From Mycolicibacterium sp. YH-1 (GTDB taxonomy: Bacteria; Actinomycetota; Actinomycetes; Mycobacteriales; Mycobacteriaceae), in NCBI RefSeq assembly GCF_022557175.1, contig NZ_CP092915.1, positions 7,203,400 to 7,267,399 of the forward strand: DNA of 64,000 nucleotides, written 5' to 3'. Position 1 is the first letter of the stretch. Each line of letters opens with the position of its first letter. The notes beneath the pieces were generated by a model. That model ran no database searches. It had not been told where the DNA came from and was given only the letters and a program-made list of their open reading frames with translations. A program made the translations under genes and the position numbers. This document shows, piece after piece, positions 26,389 to 34,056 of the stretch.

Positions 26389-27594
26389 TCACCGGATCTT
26401 CGCGGCGATGTCGCTGGCGATCGACAGTCCGCCGCTGCCGATGGTCGGCGAGCACGCACGCACGTCGACGATGACATTGCCGCGCACCGTCATATCGCGT
26501 TCGCACTGCTGACCCGCCACCGAGGAGGTGGTGGAGACCAGCTTCAGGGTCATGATGTCACCGATCATCGCCGGCACACCGACGTCGACCCCAGCGCTGT
26601 CGCCTGCGTAGCTCCACGTCATATGGGTGGACTGGCACGACGACCACGCGGCGGACTGCTTGTCGAAGAAGCTCTTGGCTGCGCCCGGGTCGGGGAAGGA
26701 CACCACGGCCTGAGCCACCTTCGGCGCCGGCTCCGCGGAGACCACCTGAACGGCCAGGCCGGTGTAACCCGAATCGCCGTAGCTGGCCGCACCCGCCGGG
26801 CCCCACGCGCTGGCGCAGTGGGGAGGTGTGATGGTGCCATCGAGCGGACTGCTCACTATGGCCGTTGCGGTCATGCCGGGAGTGTTGAGCCGCTGACCGA
26901 CCTGCTCAGCTGACAGCAGCAACCCGGCCAGTGCGTCCGCTCCCAGGGTCGGCCCGGACGGTGCCGGAGCCGGAGCGGGCGCCCCCGGCGCTTCCGGCGC
27001 CGCCGGATCGGACGGGACCGTGGTGATCGGTGCCGCCGGCACCTGAGCCGCGGTCGTGGAGGGCTGCTCGCTCACCGTGTCGGAATCCTCGCCACCGTTG
27101 GTTGCGACGAGCGCGATGACGACCACGGCTGCCAGCGCCGATGCGCCGCCTACAATCCACCACCGTCGTTGTGCCATCTGGCTGCTCAGCGTCGGCTTCC
27201 CGGAAGCCTGTCCCGGTCGGCCCTGCGGCGGGCCACCGACGGGTGGTTGCTGGTAGCCAGAGTGTGGCAGGTAGGCGCCGGGTGGACTCTGGTTATGTGG
27301 CGGGTACCCGGCGGGAGGAGCCTGGCCGTAGGACGACGGCGCGCCCTGAACCCATTGCGGGGCCGGTGGCTGCTGCGGGTTGGGCCAACTCGGAGACGTG
27401 GGAGGGACTGGTGGTTGCTGGGGTGGTCGAGTGAACTTCGGCGCCTCCATGGTGGCTCCGTCCGGGTCCACCTCACCGGCGGCGGGCGGGAATCTAGGTT
27501 CGGCGCTCCCGGGTGCCGCCGAAGCCGGCTCACTCCTCGGCCAGTCCGACGTCTCCTCGCCGTCATGCCCGCTGGTGGGATCATTCGGGGTCAA
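26389..27594 (-). CDS. Membrane-anchored PknH-like sensor-domain protein
   Basis: Encodes about 401 residues from TTG 27594, preceded by AAGGGAGACG; ATG 27684 would add 30 residues. The first 150 residues are Pro/Gln/Ser-rich and cytoplasmic-like. One transmembrane helix follows (RRWWIVGGASALAAVVVIALVAT), then a Pro/Ala linker and an extracellular C-terminal domain of the PknH_C/sensor type (AGLLLSAEQVGQRLNTPGMTAT, four cysteines including HCASAW, SCQSTH, QQCERDM and DVRACSP). The same extracellular domain is joined to kinases such as PknH, but here there is no kinase domain. Tail-to-tail with the kinase gene, four bases apart. Confidence 0.78.
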   Translation of the reverse strand: MTPNDPTSGHDGEETSDWPRSEPASAAPGSAEPRFPPAAGEVDPDGATMEAPKFTRPPQQPPVPPTSPSWPNPQQPPAPQWVQGAPSSYGQAPPAGYPPHNQSPPGAYLPHSGYQQPPVGGPPQGRPGQASGKPTLSSQMAQRRWWIVGGASALAAVVVIALVATNGGEDSDTVSEQPSTTAAQVPAAPITTVPSDPAAPEAPGAPAPAPAPSGPTLGADALAGLLLSAEQVGQRLNTPGMTATAIVSSPLDGTITPPHCASAWGPAGAASYGDSGYTGLAVQVVSAEPAPKVAQAVVSFPDPGAAKSFFDKQSAAWSSCQSTHMTWSYAGDSAGVDVGVPAMIGDIMTLKLVSTTSSVAGQQCERDMTVRGNVIVDVRACSPTIGSGGLSIASDIAAKIR

Positions 27595-27618
27595 TGACGT
27601 CTCCCTTGTCTCATATGC

Positions 27619-27632
27619 CACGCCATGGCGTG
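27619..27632. promoter_or_regulatory. 14-base perfect palindrome between divergent genes
   Basis: CACGCCATGGCGTG sits 25 bases upstream of the proposed TTG 27594 start and 149 bases before the FHA-HTH gene. It could be an operator; the evidence is symmetry and location only. Confidence 0.3.
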
Positions 27633-27781
27633 CCGACACGTCCACGACCACGCCGGATCGCTGGCTGTTCGGCCATCCTCGCATGTCGTGCGGCTAGCGG
27701 AATGCACTAAATCGGGGTTTGCCTCAGCCCGCACCGCAGCAGCGCATCCGCATGCCACCCAGAGTGGCTAGCATTTCGGCA

Positions 27782-28873
27782 ATGAGCCAGACCGGAGGCG
27801 ATCGAGTGGGCGACGAGCAGTCCGACGACACCGCAGCGAGCAACACACCCGAACTTCCGGTGTTGACGATCGAGGTCGACGGCAGTTCCCACATCCTGCA
27901 GCCGGGCGACCACGCTGTGACGATCGGACGTGAGCCGCCGGCAGAGATCGTGGTACCCAGGCCTGGCGTCTCGCGTGTGCACGTTCGCGTGCAGCGCGAC
28001 GGCGAACACTGGTTGCTGACCGATGCGGGCAGTCGAAACGGGATCTACCTCGATGGCGAACGCGTCGACCACGTCATCGTCGGCAGCAGGCTGGTCGTGC
28101 ACATAGGAGACCCCAACGGCGTTGCGCTTCAACTCATTCCGCACGCCCGCCACGTCGAGCCAGCCGACGCGGCTCTCAGTCGCGCGGGCTCCGCGGTGGC
28201 GGCGCGCAGGGAAGAACTCGGCTTGTCTCACCTGACCCTGTCCGCCGACGTCGTCGCGGTCGAAGAGCTGGCACTGTTCGAAGGCGGGCGGCACTGGCCG
28301 GATCACGACGCCCTCGCAACGCTCGAGGAGCGCCTCAAATGGCCGGCGGGCGCCATCGCGAGCATCCGCGACGGCGCGCCCGTTCCCGAGGACGAATTCA
28401 CCGAGGTGCTCACACCCACGGTGCAGGTCTCGGTGGCCGTTGACGCCGCTGACATCGCGATGCGCGCCATTCGTGCTCGAGCCGAATTGCTGCCCTCCCC
28501 CCACGCCCGCGACTTCACCCACGACATCACCCCGATGCTCACCGAACTGCGGCGGCTGGACCGCACCGTCACCTCGGCGGCTCGCAACGCCCCCGGCCGA
28601 CTGGAGGCGGTCGTGGCTCTGGCCGGGATCCGTCAGCTCAGAGCCGATCTCATCGTTCGGGCGGCCGGCTCGCCTCATGCCAGTTTGGGGCAACGCCTGG
28701 GCGCCATCCGCCAGCGCGGCGGCTTGACCGCCCCCGAAGTCGCTGCGGCGGCGGGGGTCACGGCCGCCGACGTCGAGGCCGTCGAAACAGAAGACCGCCC
28801 GGCCGGCGCCGCGGCGGAGGCTCTTGAACATTTCGTCACCGTCGTCGGGCCGGCCATCAGCCCTGTGCAGTAG
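27782..28873 (+). CDS. FHA domain protein fused to a double helix-turn-helix region
   Basis: Encodes 363 residues from ATG 27782. Residues about 20-125 are an FHA domain with the phospho-threonine-binding residues (VTIGREPPAEIVVPRPGVSRVHVRV, GSRNGIYLDGERV). From residue about 130 the protein aligns along its length with the HTH-linker-HTH protein at 19409-20161: SRAGSAVAARREELGLSHLTLSAD, WPAGAIASIRDGAPVP, and a C-terminal second HTH (SLGQRLGAIRQRGGLTAPEVAAAAGV). This suggests a phosphopeptide-recruited DNA-binding regulator. The PBP-kinase gene is about 1.4 kb upstream, so it is a candidate partner. Function inferred. Confidence 0.78.
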   Translation: MSQTGGDRVGDEQSDDTAASNTPELPVLTIEVDGSSHILQPGDHAVTIGREPPAEIVVPRPGVSRVHVRVQRDGEHWLLTDAGSRNGIYLDGERVDHVIVGSRLVVHIGDPNGVALQLIPHARHVEPADAALSRAGSAVAARREELGLSHLTLSADVVAVEELALFEGGRHWPDHDALATLEERLKWPAGAIASIRDGAPVPEDEFTEVLTPTVQVSVAVDAADIAMRAIRARAELLPSPHARDFTHDITPMLTELRRLDRTVTSAARNAPGRLEAVVALAGIRQLRADLIVRAAGSPHASLGQRLGAIRQRGGLTAPEVAAAAGVTAADVEAVETEDRPAGAAAEALEHFVTVVGPAISPVQ

Positions 28874-29031
28874 GCCTCTGAGTGGTGGTGACGTCTGGGC
28901 CAGCTACCAGACCGGCTACGCGATTACTGCTCGAGGGCCCCCGTGGCAGGGCTTAGCATATTGAGGCAGCCCACGCCCCGGACATCATCCGGTCACTTCG
29001 CTGGGGTTGGACGGGGATGGGAGGGGGCCCG

Positions 29032-30525
29032 ATGAGTCGAACGACTCTGGACGGGGCACGTGAGTCGGTCAGTGGGGGCAAACGCTGGGTGTGCGTGGTG
29101 ATCGCGTTGAGCGTCGCCGTTCTCACCGCGTGCTCACCCGCTCTGCAGGGTGAGGCGAAGTCAATCCTGTGGAACCCCGACAACGTTGGCGGATTGCCCC
29201 TCACCGATGGACCCAGCGGAATCCGTTCGGACGCACCGGACCCCGAGGGCAGAGTCGCCTACTCCGACGGTGGTTCAGTAGACCGGTTGGGAATGCTCGC
29301 GGTCAACGATGCCGAGGAGTTCTGGCGGGCGAATTACAGTCCCACCCTCGAAGGCACATTCGCGCCGGTCGAGAACTACGCCTCGTGGGATTCAAACGAC
29401 CCCAACGGACCGGAACTGTGCGGACAGAACGGATATAAGAGTCCCAACGCGTTCTTCTGCTATCCCCTGGACCTGATGGCCTGGGATCGCGGTGTGTTGT
29501 TGCCGATAGGACAAAAGTACTTCGGCGACCTCTCAGTCGCGTCCGTCATCGCTCACGAGTACGGCCACGCCGTACAGGACATGGCCGACATAGTCGATCG
29601 GTCTGACCCCACTGTCATTGGGGAACAACAGGCCGACTGCTTCGCGGGCACCTACATCCGTTGGGTCGCCGAGGGGAAATCGCCACGATTCGAACTCAAT
29701 ACCGGCGAAGGGCTGACCAAGGTCCTCGCCAGCATCCTCACGAGTCGAGACCCCGTGTGGAATGAGGAAGACCAGGAGATGGTGACCGAGGGGCACGGCA
29801 CGGCGCTGGATCGCGTCACCGCCTTCCAGATGGGGTTCGTCGAGGGCGTATCGGCCTGTGCTCGAATCGATCTCGAGGAGATCGAGACACGTCGAGGTGA
29901 TCTTCCGATATTGCTCGGCACTGACGATTCCGGCGCCGATCAGACCGGTGAGGTGCCGATCAACCAGAAACTCGTCGACACGCTCATCGGACAGCTCAAT
30001 CGCCAGTTCACTCCAACGACCCCGCCGACGGTGTCCACTCAGCCCGCGGCGCAACCCTGCCCTGACGCCAAGCCGACCCTGGTCGCGTCTTACTGTCCGT
30101 CCACCAACACGATCACAGTCGACATGCCGGCGATGCAGAAGTTCGGAGCGGTCGCCGACATCGAGCAGGGCGTGCTGGTCCAAGGTGACAACACCGCGAT
30201 ATCGGTGCTGATCTCCAGATACGTGCTCGCGCTTCAACACGAGCGCAACGCCTCGCTGGACGACGCGGCTGCCAGCCTGCGCACGGCCTGCCTGACTGGA
30301 TTCGCCCAGCGCAACATGGTCGAGGTCGAGCCGTTGCCGTCCGGATCAAGCATCACTCTCACCGCCGGCGACATGGATGAGGCGGTGGCCGGTCTACTCA
30401 ACAACGGTCTGGTCGCCAGTGACGTCGACGGCGAGACCGTTCCGGCGGGCTTCAGTCGCATCATGGCGTTCCGGTCAGGGCTGCTCGACACCGATGGCGA
30501 CGCCTGTTACACCCGATTCCCCTGA
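29032..30525 (+). CDS. Neutral zinc metallopeptidase lipoprotein (YpfJ family), copy 1
   Basis: Encodes 497 residues from ATG 29032; ATG 29017 is an alternative. A hydrophobic N-terminus ends in lipobox LTAC, so it is likely an envelope lipoprotein. The HEYGHAVQ zinc motif (about residue 175) and the downstream EQQADCFAG motif that supplies the third ligand identify the YpfJ/neutral zinc metallopeptidase family. The C-terminal part carries paired cysteines (AQPCPDAKPTLVASYCP). Alignable over nearly its whole length with the gene at 34057-35505. Substrate unknown. Confidence 0.88.
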   Translation: MSRTTLDGARESVSGGKRWVCVVIALSVAVLTACSPALQGEAKSILWNPDNVGGLPLTDGPSGIRSDAPDPEGRVAYSDGGSVDRLGMLAVNDAEEFWRANYSPTLEGTFAPVENYASWDSNDPNGPELCGQNGYKSPNAFFCYPLDLMAWDRGVLLPIGQKYFGDLSVASVIAHEYGHAVQDMADIVDRSDPTVIGEQQADCFAGTYIRWVAEGKSPRFELNTGEGLTKVLASILTSRDPVWNEEDQEMVTEGHGTALDRVTAFQMGFVEGVSACARIDLEEIETRRGDLPILLGTDDSGADQTGEVPINQKLVDTLIGQLNRQFTPTTPPTVSTQPAAQPCPDAKPTLVASYCPSTNTITVDMPAMQKFGAVADIEQGVLVQGDNTAISVLISRYVLALQHERNASLDDAAASLRTACLTGFAQRNMVEVEPLPSGSSITLTAGDMDEAVAGLLNNGLVASDVDGETVPAGFSRIMAFRSGLLDTDGDACYTRFP

Positions 30526-30565
30526 CCACTCACGGATTTCGAGCACGACAGATGAGGAACCGGGA

Positions 30566-31780
30566 ATGACCAACTGGCCGGGAACACCACCGCCACCACC
30601 ACCGCCCGGCGGCTCCTCAGGGTGGGTCGATCCCGACGCCCCCACCGGCCTCGCACCCCAGCACCAACGACCACAGCCAAGCGGATGGCAGCAGCCACAG
30701 CAGCCACCCGCAGAACCCCCGCCATGGCCAGCGCAGAATCAACCGCCGCCCCCAGGGCTGTGGCCCCACCAACAGCCACAGCCACCGTGGCCGGTCTACC
30801 CGGGAGCCGGCGGACCGCCACCCACGAATCGCCGCCGTATCCCGCTGATCGTGGGGCTGATCGCGGCGGCCCTCGTGGTGATCGTCGTGGCAGTACTGGC
30901 CATCAAGGCGCTCGGAGGAAGCGACAACATCTCCGCCAGCGACACCGTGAAGGGTTACCTGGAGGCCCTCAGCGCCGGTGACGCGGCCAAGGCGTTGTCC
31001 TACGGCGCTGCGCAGCCCGCCAACTCCGACCTGCTCACCGACGAGATCCTCAAGAAGCAGTTGGCCCGGATGCCGATCACGAACATTCGCATCCTCGACG
31101 AGGACACCTCGATGATGGCCATCGGCATGACGACGGTCCACGCGGCAGCCAGCTTCGGGAGCGTCGTCGACGACGTCGAGCTGCGGCTGAAGAAGGATGC
31201 CGATGGCAGCTGGAAGCTCGAGACCGCCGCCATCAAGATCGAACCGCCTCCCGGCGCGGACTCGAACCTGTCAGCCAAAACGGTGACCATCTTCGGCAAA
31301 TCCTTCGACAAGGGTTCGCTGTATGCATTTCCCGGCTACCTCGACATCGGCAGCACCAACCGCTACCTGAAGGCAACGGCCGAACCGCTCTTGCTTCAAC
31401 ATCTTTCGTCGTATTCCACGGCGTGGCTGTCGCCGCAGATCAGCCTCAACGACGACGGGCGCGACGCCATTCAACAATCATTGGTCGACGCTTTCGCCAA
31501 CTGCCAGAAGTCTCAATCGCTTGCCCCGCCGAACTGTCCTGGCAGAGTTACCCGCCCGGACGCCGTGGACGGGACCGCTAGCTGGGGCCAGGCCGATCTG
31601 TCCGGTGTCACGATCGGCGACCTCTCCGCCTACTCGCTCACTGTCATCCTTGGCGGTGAAGCCCATCTCCCCCTCAGCTACAAGTTGACGGACGGCGGGA
31701 TGGACCAGGGCGTGGCGAGCATCTATGTGGGAGGCACCGCCGACATATCCAAATCGCCACCCATGCTGAACTTGCGATAA
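30566..31780 (+). CDS. Pro-rich membrane protein with NTF2-like extracellular domain
   Basis: Encodes 404 residues from ATG 30566 (MTNWPGTPPPPPPPGG). The first 95 residues are Pro/Gln-rich and cytoplasmic; a transmembrane helix follows (IPLIVGLIAAALVVIVVAVLAIKAL). The next segment resembles the DUF4878/NTF2-like domain of lumazine-binding-like envelope proteins: SASDTVKGYLEALSAGDAAKALSYGA and LRLKKDADGSWKLETAAI. The C-terminal third repeats a similar hydrophobic-beta pattern. It starts 40 bases after the peptidase gene, same strand, so may share its transcript. Function unknown. Confidence 0.7.
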   Translation: MTNWPGTPPPPPPPGGSSGWVDPDAPTGLAPQHQRPQPSGWQQPQQPPAEPPPWPAQNQPPPPGLWPHQQPQPPWPVYPGAGGPPPTNRRRIPLIVGLIAAALVVIVVAVLAIKALGGSDNISASDTVKGYLEALSAGDAAKALSYGAAQPANSDLLTDEILKKQLARMPITNIRILDEDTSMMAIGMTTVHAAASFGSVVDDVELRLKKDADGSWKLETAAIKIEPPPGADSNLSAKTVTIFGKSFDKGSLYAFPGYLDIGSTNRYLKATAEPLLLQHLSSYSTAWLSPQISLNDDGRDAIQQSLVDAFANCQKSQSLAPPNCPGRVTRPDAVDGTASWGQADLSGVTIGDLSAYSLTVILGGEAHLPLSYKLTDGGMDQGVASIYVGGTADISKSPPMLNLR

Positions 31781-31796
31781 CACGACATCGCGAGGT

Positions 31797-32276
31797 CTAG
31801 CGCGGCCGCAGCACCACCACCGGGATCTCCCGCTCGGTCCAACTCTGGTAGGTGTCGAAGTCCGCGTAGGCCTCGACGAGGCTGGGCCACAACCGCTTCC
31901 GCTCCTCGGCGCCAGCCACCTCCGCGTGGACAGCGCTTCGCCGCGCACCGATCTGGATGTGGGTATCGGGGTTGGCGACCAGGTTGCGATACCACTGCGG
32001 GTGCTCGGGTCGGCCGCCCTGCGACGCGACGATGACCACGTCGTCGCCGTCGTGGATGTAGAGCAAAGGCACGGTGAACGACCTGCCCGACTTGCGCCCC
32101 ACGTGGTCGAGCAGCAGCGTGGGCACCGGCTTGCGGAAGCCCGCTCCCACTCGCCACTTCCCACCGATCCGGCCACCCGTGCGGCGGTAGATCCAGACCT
32201 GGGCGCGGCCGACGTGCCGGAAGATCACCGGAAGGACCCGTGAATCCAGCTGGTCCGGCCGTTTGGGCGCCGCCAT
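31797..32276 (-). CDS. Deazaflavin (F420)-dependent nitroreductase-family protein
   Basis: Encodes 159 residues from ATG 32276, directly after the upstream gene's stop; an upstream in-frame start at 32306 would overlap it. Family motifs: VWIYRRTGGRIGG, LLLDHVGRKSGRSFTVPLLYI and WYRNLVANPDTHIQIG, typical of the DUF385/Ddn-type F420H2-dependent reductases abundant in mycobacteria. These reduce quinones and nitroaromatics using F420H2. Substrate not predictable. It pairs with the next PPOX-class gene, also probably F420-dependent. Confidence 0.85.
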   Translation of the reverse strand: MAAPKRPDQLDSRVLPVIFRHVGRAQVWIYRRTGGRIGGKWRVGAGFRKPVPTLLLDHVGRKSGRSFTVPLLYIHDGDDVVIVASQGGRPEHPQWYRNLVANPDTHIQIGARRSAVHAEVAGAEERKRLWPSLVEAYADFDTYQSWTEREIPVVVLRPR

Positions 32277-32277
32277 C

Positions 32278-32787
32278 TCAGCCCAGGTACTGCGCGGTCG
32301 AGCCACCGACCGGCATCTCGGGCAGGCCGAGCTTGCGGTGATCCCAGCTGCGCAGCCGGGACGGCACCACGCGCACCGCGACGCGGTTGTTCATCATCTG
32401 GTCGACGAAAGGCTTCATCTCGTCGGTGTAGGGGCCGGTGTAGCGCTCCCACACACTGACGCCCACACGGTGAAGCAGATCCGGGTCGCTGTCCACGATC
32501 TCGGCGGTGCCGTCGATCGAGACGCCGCGCAACGTGTCGTAGGTGTCGCCGTCCTCGATCATCACGGTGATCGTCGGGTCACGGCGCAGGTTCACGGCCT
32601 TCTGCGATTTGGCCTTGGTCTCGAACCAGATCTCACCGTCGAGCACGGCGTACCACATGGCGACCAGGTGCGGCCGCCCCCCGCCCGAGACCGTCGCCAT
32701 CGTGGCCGTGCGGCTGCGATCGATGAACTCGGTGATCTCGTCGTCGGACATGACGATCTTCGAACGCTGGTTCTTTCCCACCGTCAA
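32278..32787 (-). CDS. PPOX-class (pyridoxamine 5'-phosphate oxidase-like) F420-dependent protein
   Basis: Encodes 169 residues. Split-barrel flavin fold motifs: IDRSRTATMATVSGGGRPHLVAMWYAVLDGEIWFETKAKSQKAVNLRRDP, and VSIDGTAEIVDSD. This is the F420-binding TIGR03618/PPOX type of actinobacteria. It probably reduces or oxidises a small molecule with F420. Operon with the downstream nitroreductase-family gene, one base apart. Confidence 0.85.
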   Translation of the reverse strand: MTVGKNQRSKIVMSDDEITEFIDRSRTATMATVSGGGRPHLVAMWYAVLDGEIWFETKAKSQKAVNLRRDPTITVMIEDGDTYDTLRGVSIDGTAEIVDSDPDLLHRVGVSVWERYTGPYTDEMKPFVDQMMNNRVAVRVVPSRLRSWDHRKLGLPEMPVGGSTAQYLG

Positions 32788-32841
32788 TCCATATCAGGAG
32801 CCGACAGTGACCACCATCACCGGGATGCCGTTGGGCGCGTT

Positions 32842-33291
32842 CTAGGCCGTCCTGCGCAGCAGCGGCAACAGGGCCCGGTGCCGCGCGTTGGCCGCGTCGC
32901 CGAAGAGGCGAAGGGCCGCGGGCACCGAACGCGCACCCGAACACGTGACCTCGTCATCATCCAGACCCAGCACGTCGGCGACGTCGTCGGCAGCCACCAG
33001 CACCCACTCGACACCCGCAAGGCGGCACGCGTCGTCGACGACGTGGATGAGCGAACGGCACTCGGCGTCGACGGTCTCCAGCCCGCCCAGGTCCAGGATG
33101 AAATCACTCTCCTCGATCACGAAGCGGCCCACCCGCGACGCCACCCGGTCGAGATTGCGCGCAGACAACTCACCGCTGACGCTCACCACGGTGGCCAGCC
33201 GACGACTGTGCGCGCGGATCAGCGCGCCGTCACACTCGTAGGCCGGGTTGCCGTAGCGGAAGGTGCCCAGCGTCCCTCTCGACTTGGCCAT
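32842..33291 (-). CDS. STAS-domain protein, copy 1
   Basis: Encodes 149 residues from ATG 33291 (MAKSRGTLGTFRYG). It has a STAS fold like anti-sigma-factor antagonists: ATVVSVSGELSARNLDRVASRVGRF, then DFILDLGGLETVDAECRSLIHVVDDA. The position where active antagonists carry the phosphorylated serine (consensus D-S-S-G) reads DAEC, so the phospho-switch residue is missing. The C-terminus (HRALLPLLRRTA) matches copy 2. No anti-sigma kinase gene is next to it. Tandem with 33326-33763. Confidence 0.78.
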   Translation of the reverse strand: MAKSRGTLGTFRYGNPAYECDGALIRAHSRRLATVVSVSGELSARNLDRVASRVGRFVIEESDFILDLGGLETVDAECRSLIHVVDDACRLAGVEWVLVAADDVADVLGLDDDEVTCSGARSVPAALRLFGDAANARHRALLPLLRRTA

Positions 33292-33325
33292 CTGTTGCCT
33301 CCGATGAATTCCAGTGTGGGTCGGT

Positions 33326-33763
33326 TCAGGCGGTCCTGCCGAGCAACGGCAGCAGAATCCGTCGGCGCACACCCGAGACATCGGCGAAGAACCGCAGCGC
33401 CTCGCGTACCGACTGCGCCACCGCACACGTGACCTGATCGGCGTCGAGATTCAGTCCGTCGACCACCTCGTCGGCGGCCACCAGAACCCACTGCACACCC
33501 GCTGCACGGCACGCACGCTCCACGGCGCAGACGAGGTCGTGGCCTTCGGCACTCACGGCGTCAAGGCCGCCGAGGTCGAGAATGAAGTCGTCGTCGAGAA
33601 CGTGGCGCTCGACGCGGGACAACACCTGGTTGAGGTTGTGGCCGTCGACCACGCCGCTGACGCTCACGACGGTCGCCAGCTGACGGCTGTACGCACGGAC
33701 CAGCGCACCCTCGTCATCCTGTGCGGAGATGCCGTAGCGGAAGTCCTCGATCGTGGTGGTCAT
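33326..33763 (-). CDS. STAS-domain protein, copy 2
   Basis: Encodes 145 residues and is a clear tandem duplicate of the downstream gene: FRYGISAQDDEGALVRAYSRQLATVVSVSGVVDGHNLNQVLSRVERH and DFILDLGGLDAVSAEGHDLV, ending RRRILLPLLGRTA. The phospho-acceptor position is also changed (SAEG), so a non-canonical STAS role is likely, such as constitutive binding to a partner. A gap of 293 bases separates it from the divergent zinc-peptidase gene. Confidence 0.78.
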   Translation of the reverse strand: MTTTIEDFRYGISAQDDEGALVRAYSRQLATVVSVSGVVDGHNLNQVLSRVERHVLDDDFILDLGGLDAVSAEGHDLVCAVERACRAAGVQWVLVAADEVVDGLNLDADQVTCAVAQSVREALRFFADVSGVRRRILLPLLGRTA

Positions 33764-34056
33764 GTGCCGCCTTCCGTAGCGCCGTCGAACTGTTGAGATC
33801 GACGCTATGCCGCAAACCTAAGATCTTGGGGTACTACGTCTAATGGTCTGGTAAGAGCCCACTTTCCGTTCTCATAACCTGCTTCGGCAAAATGATCGGC
33901 GATGTTTGCCCGCGCCTCTCCGCGGGTAAAGACGTGCCCCGTGTGTCGCGCCCTGAGCGCTCCCCCACCGCATCGCCGCTGATCAAGCCTGTCCGAACTT
34001 CCGGGCGTCGGGATAACCTCGGCTAGCTCACACCGGAATCAGAAGATCGTCAGGAC

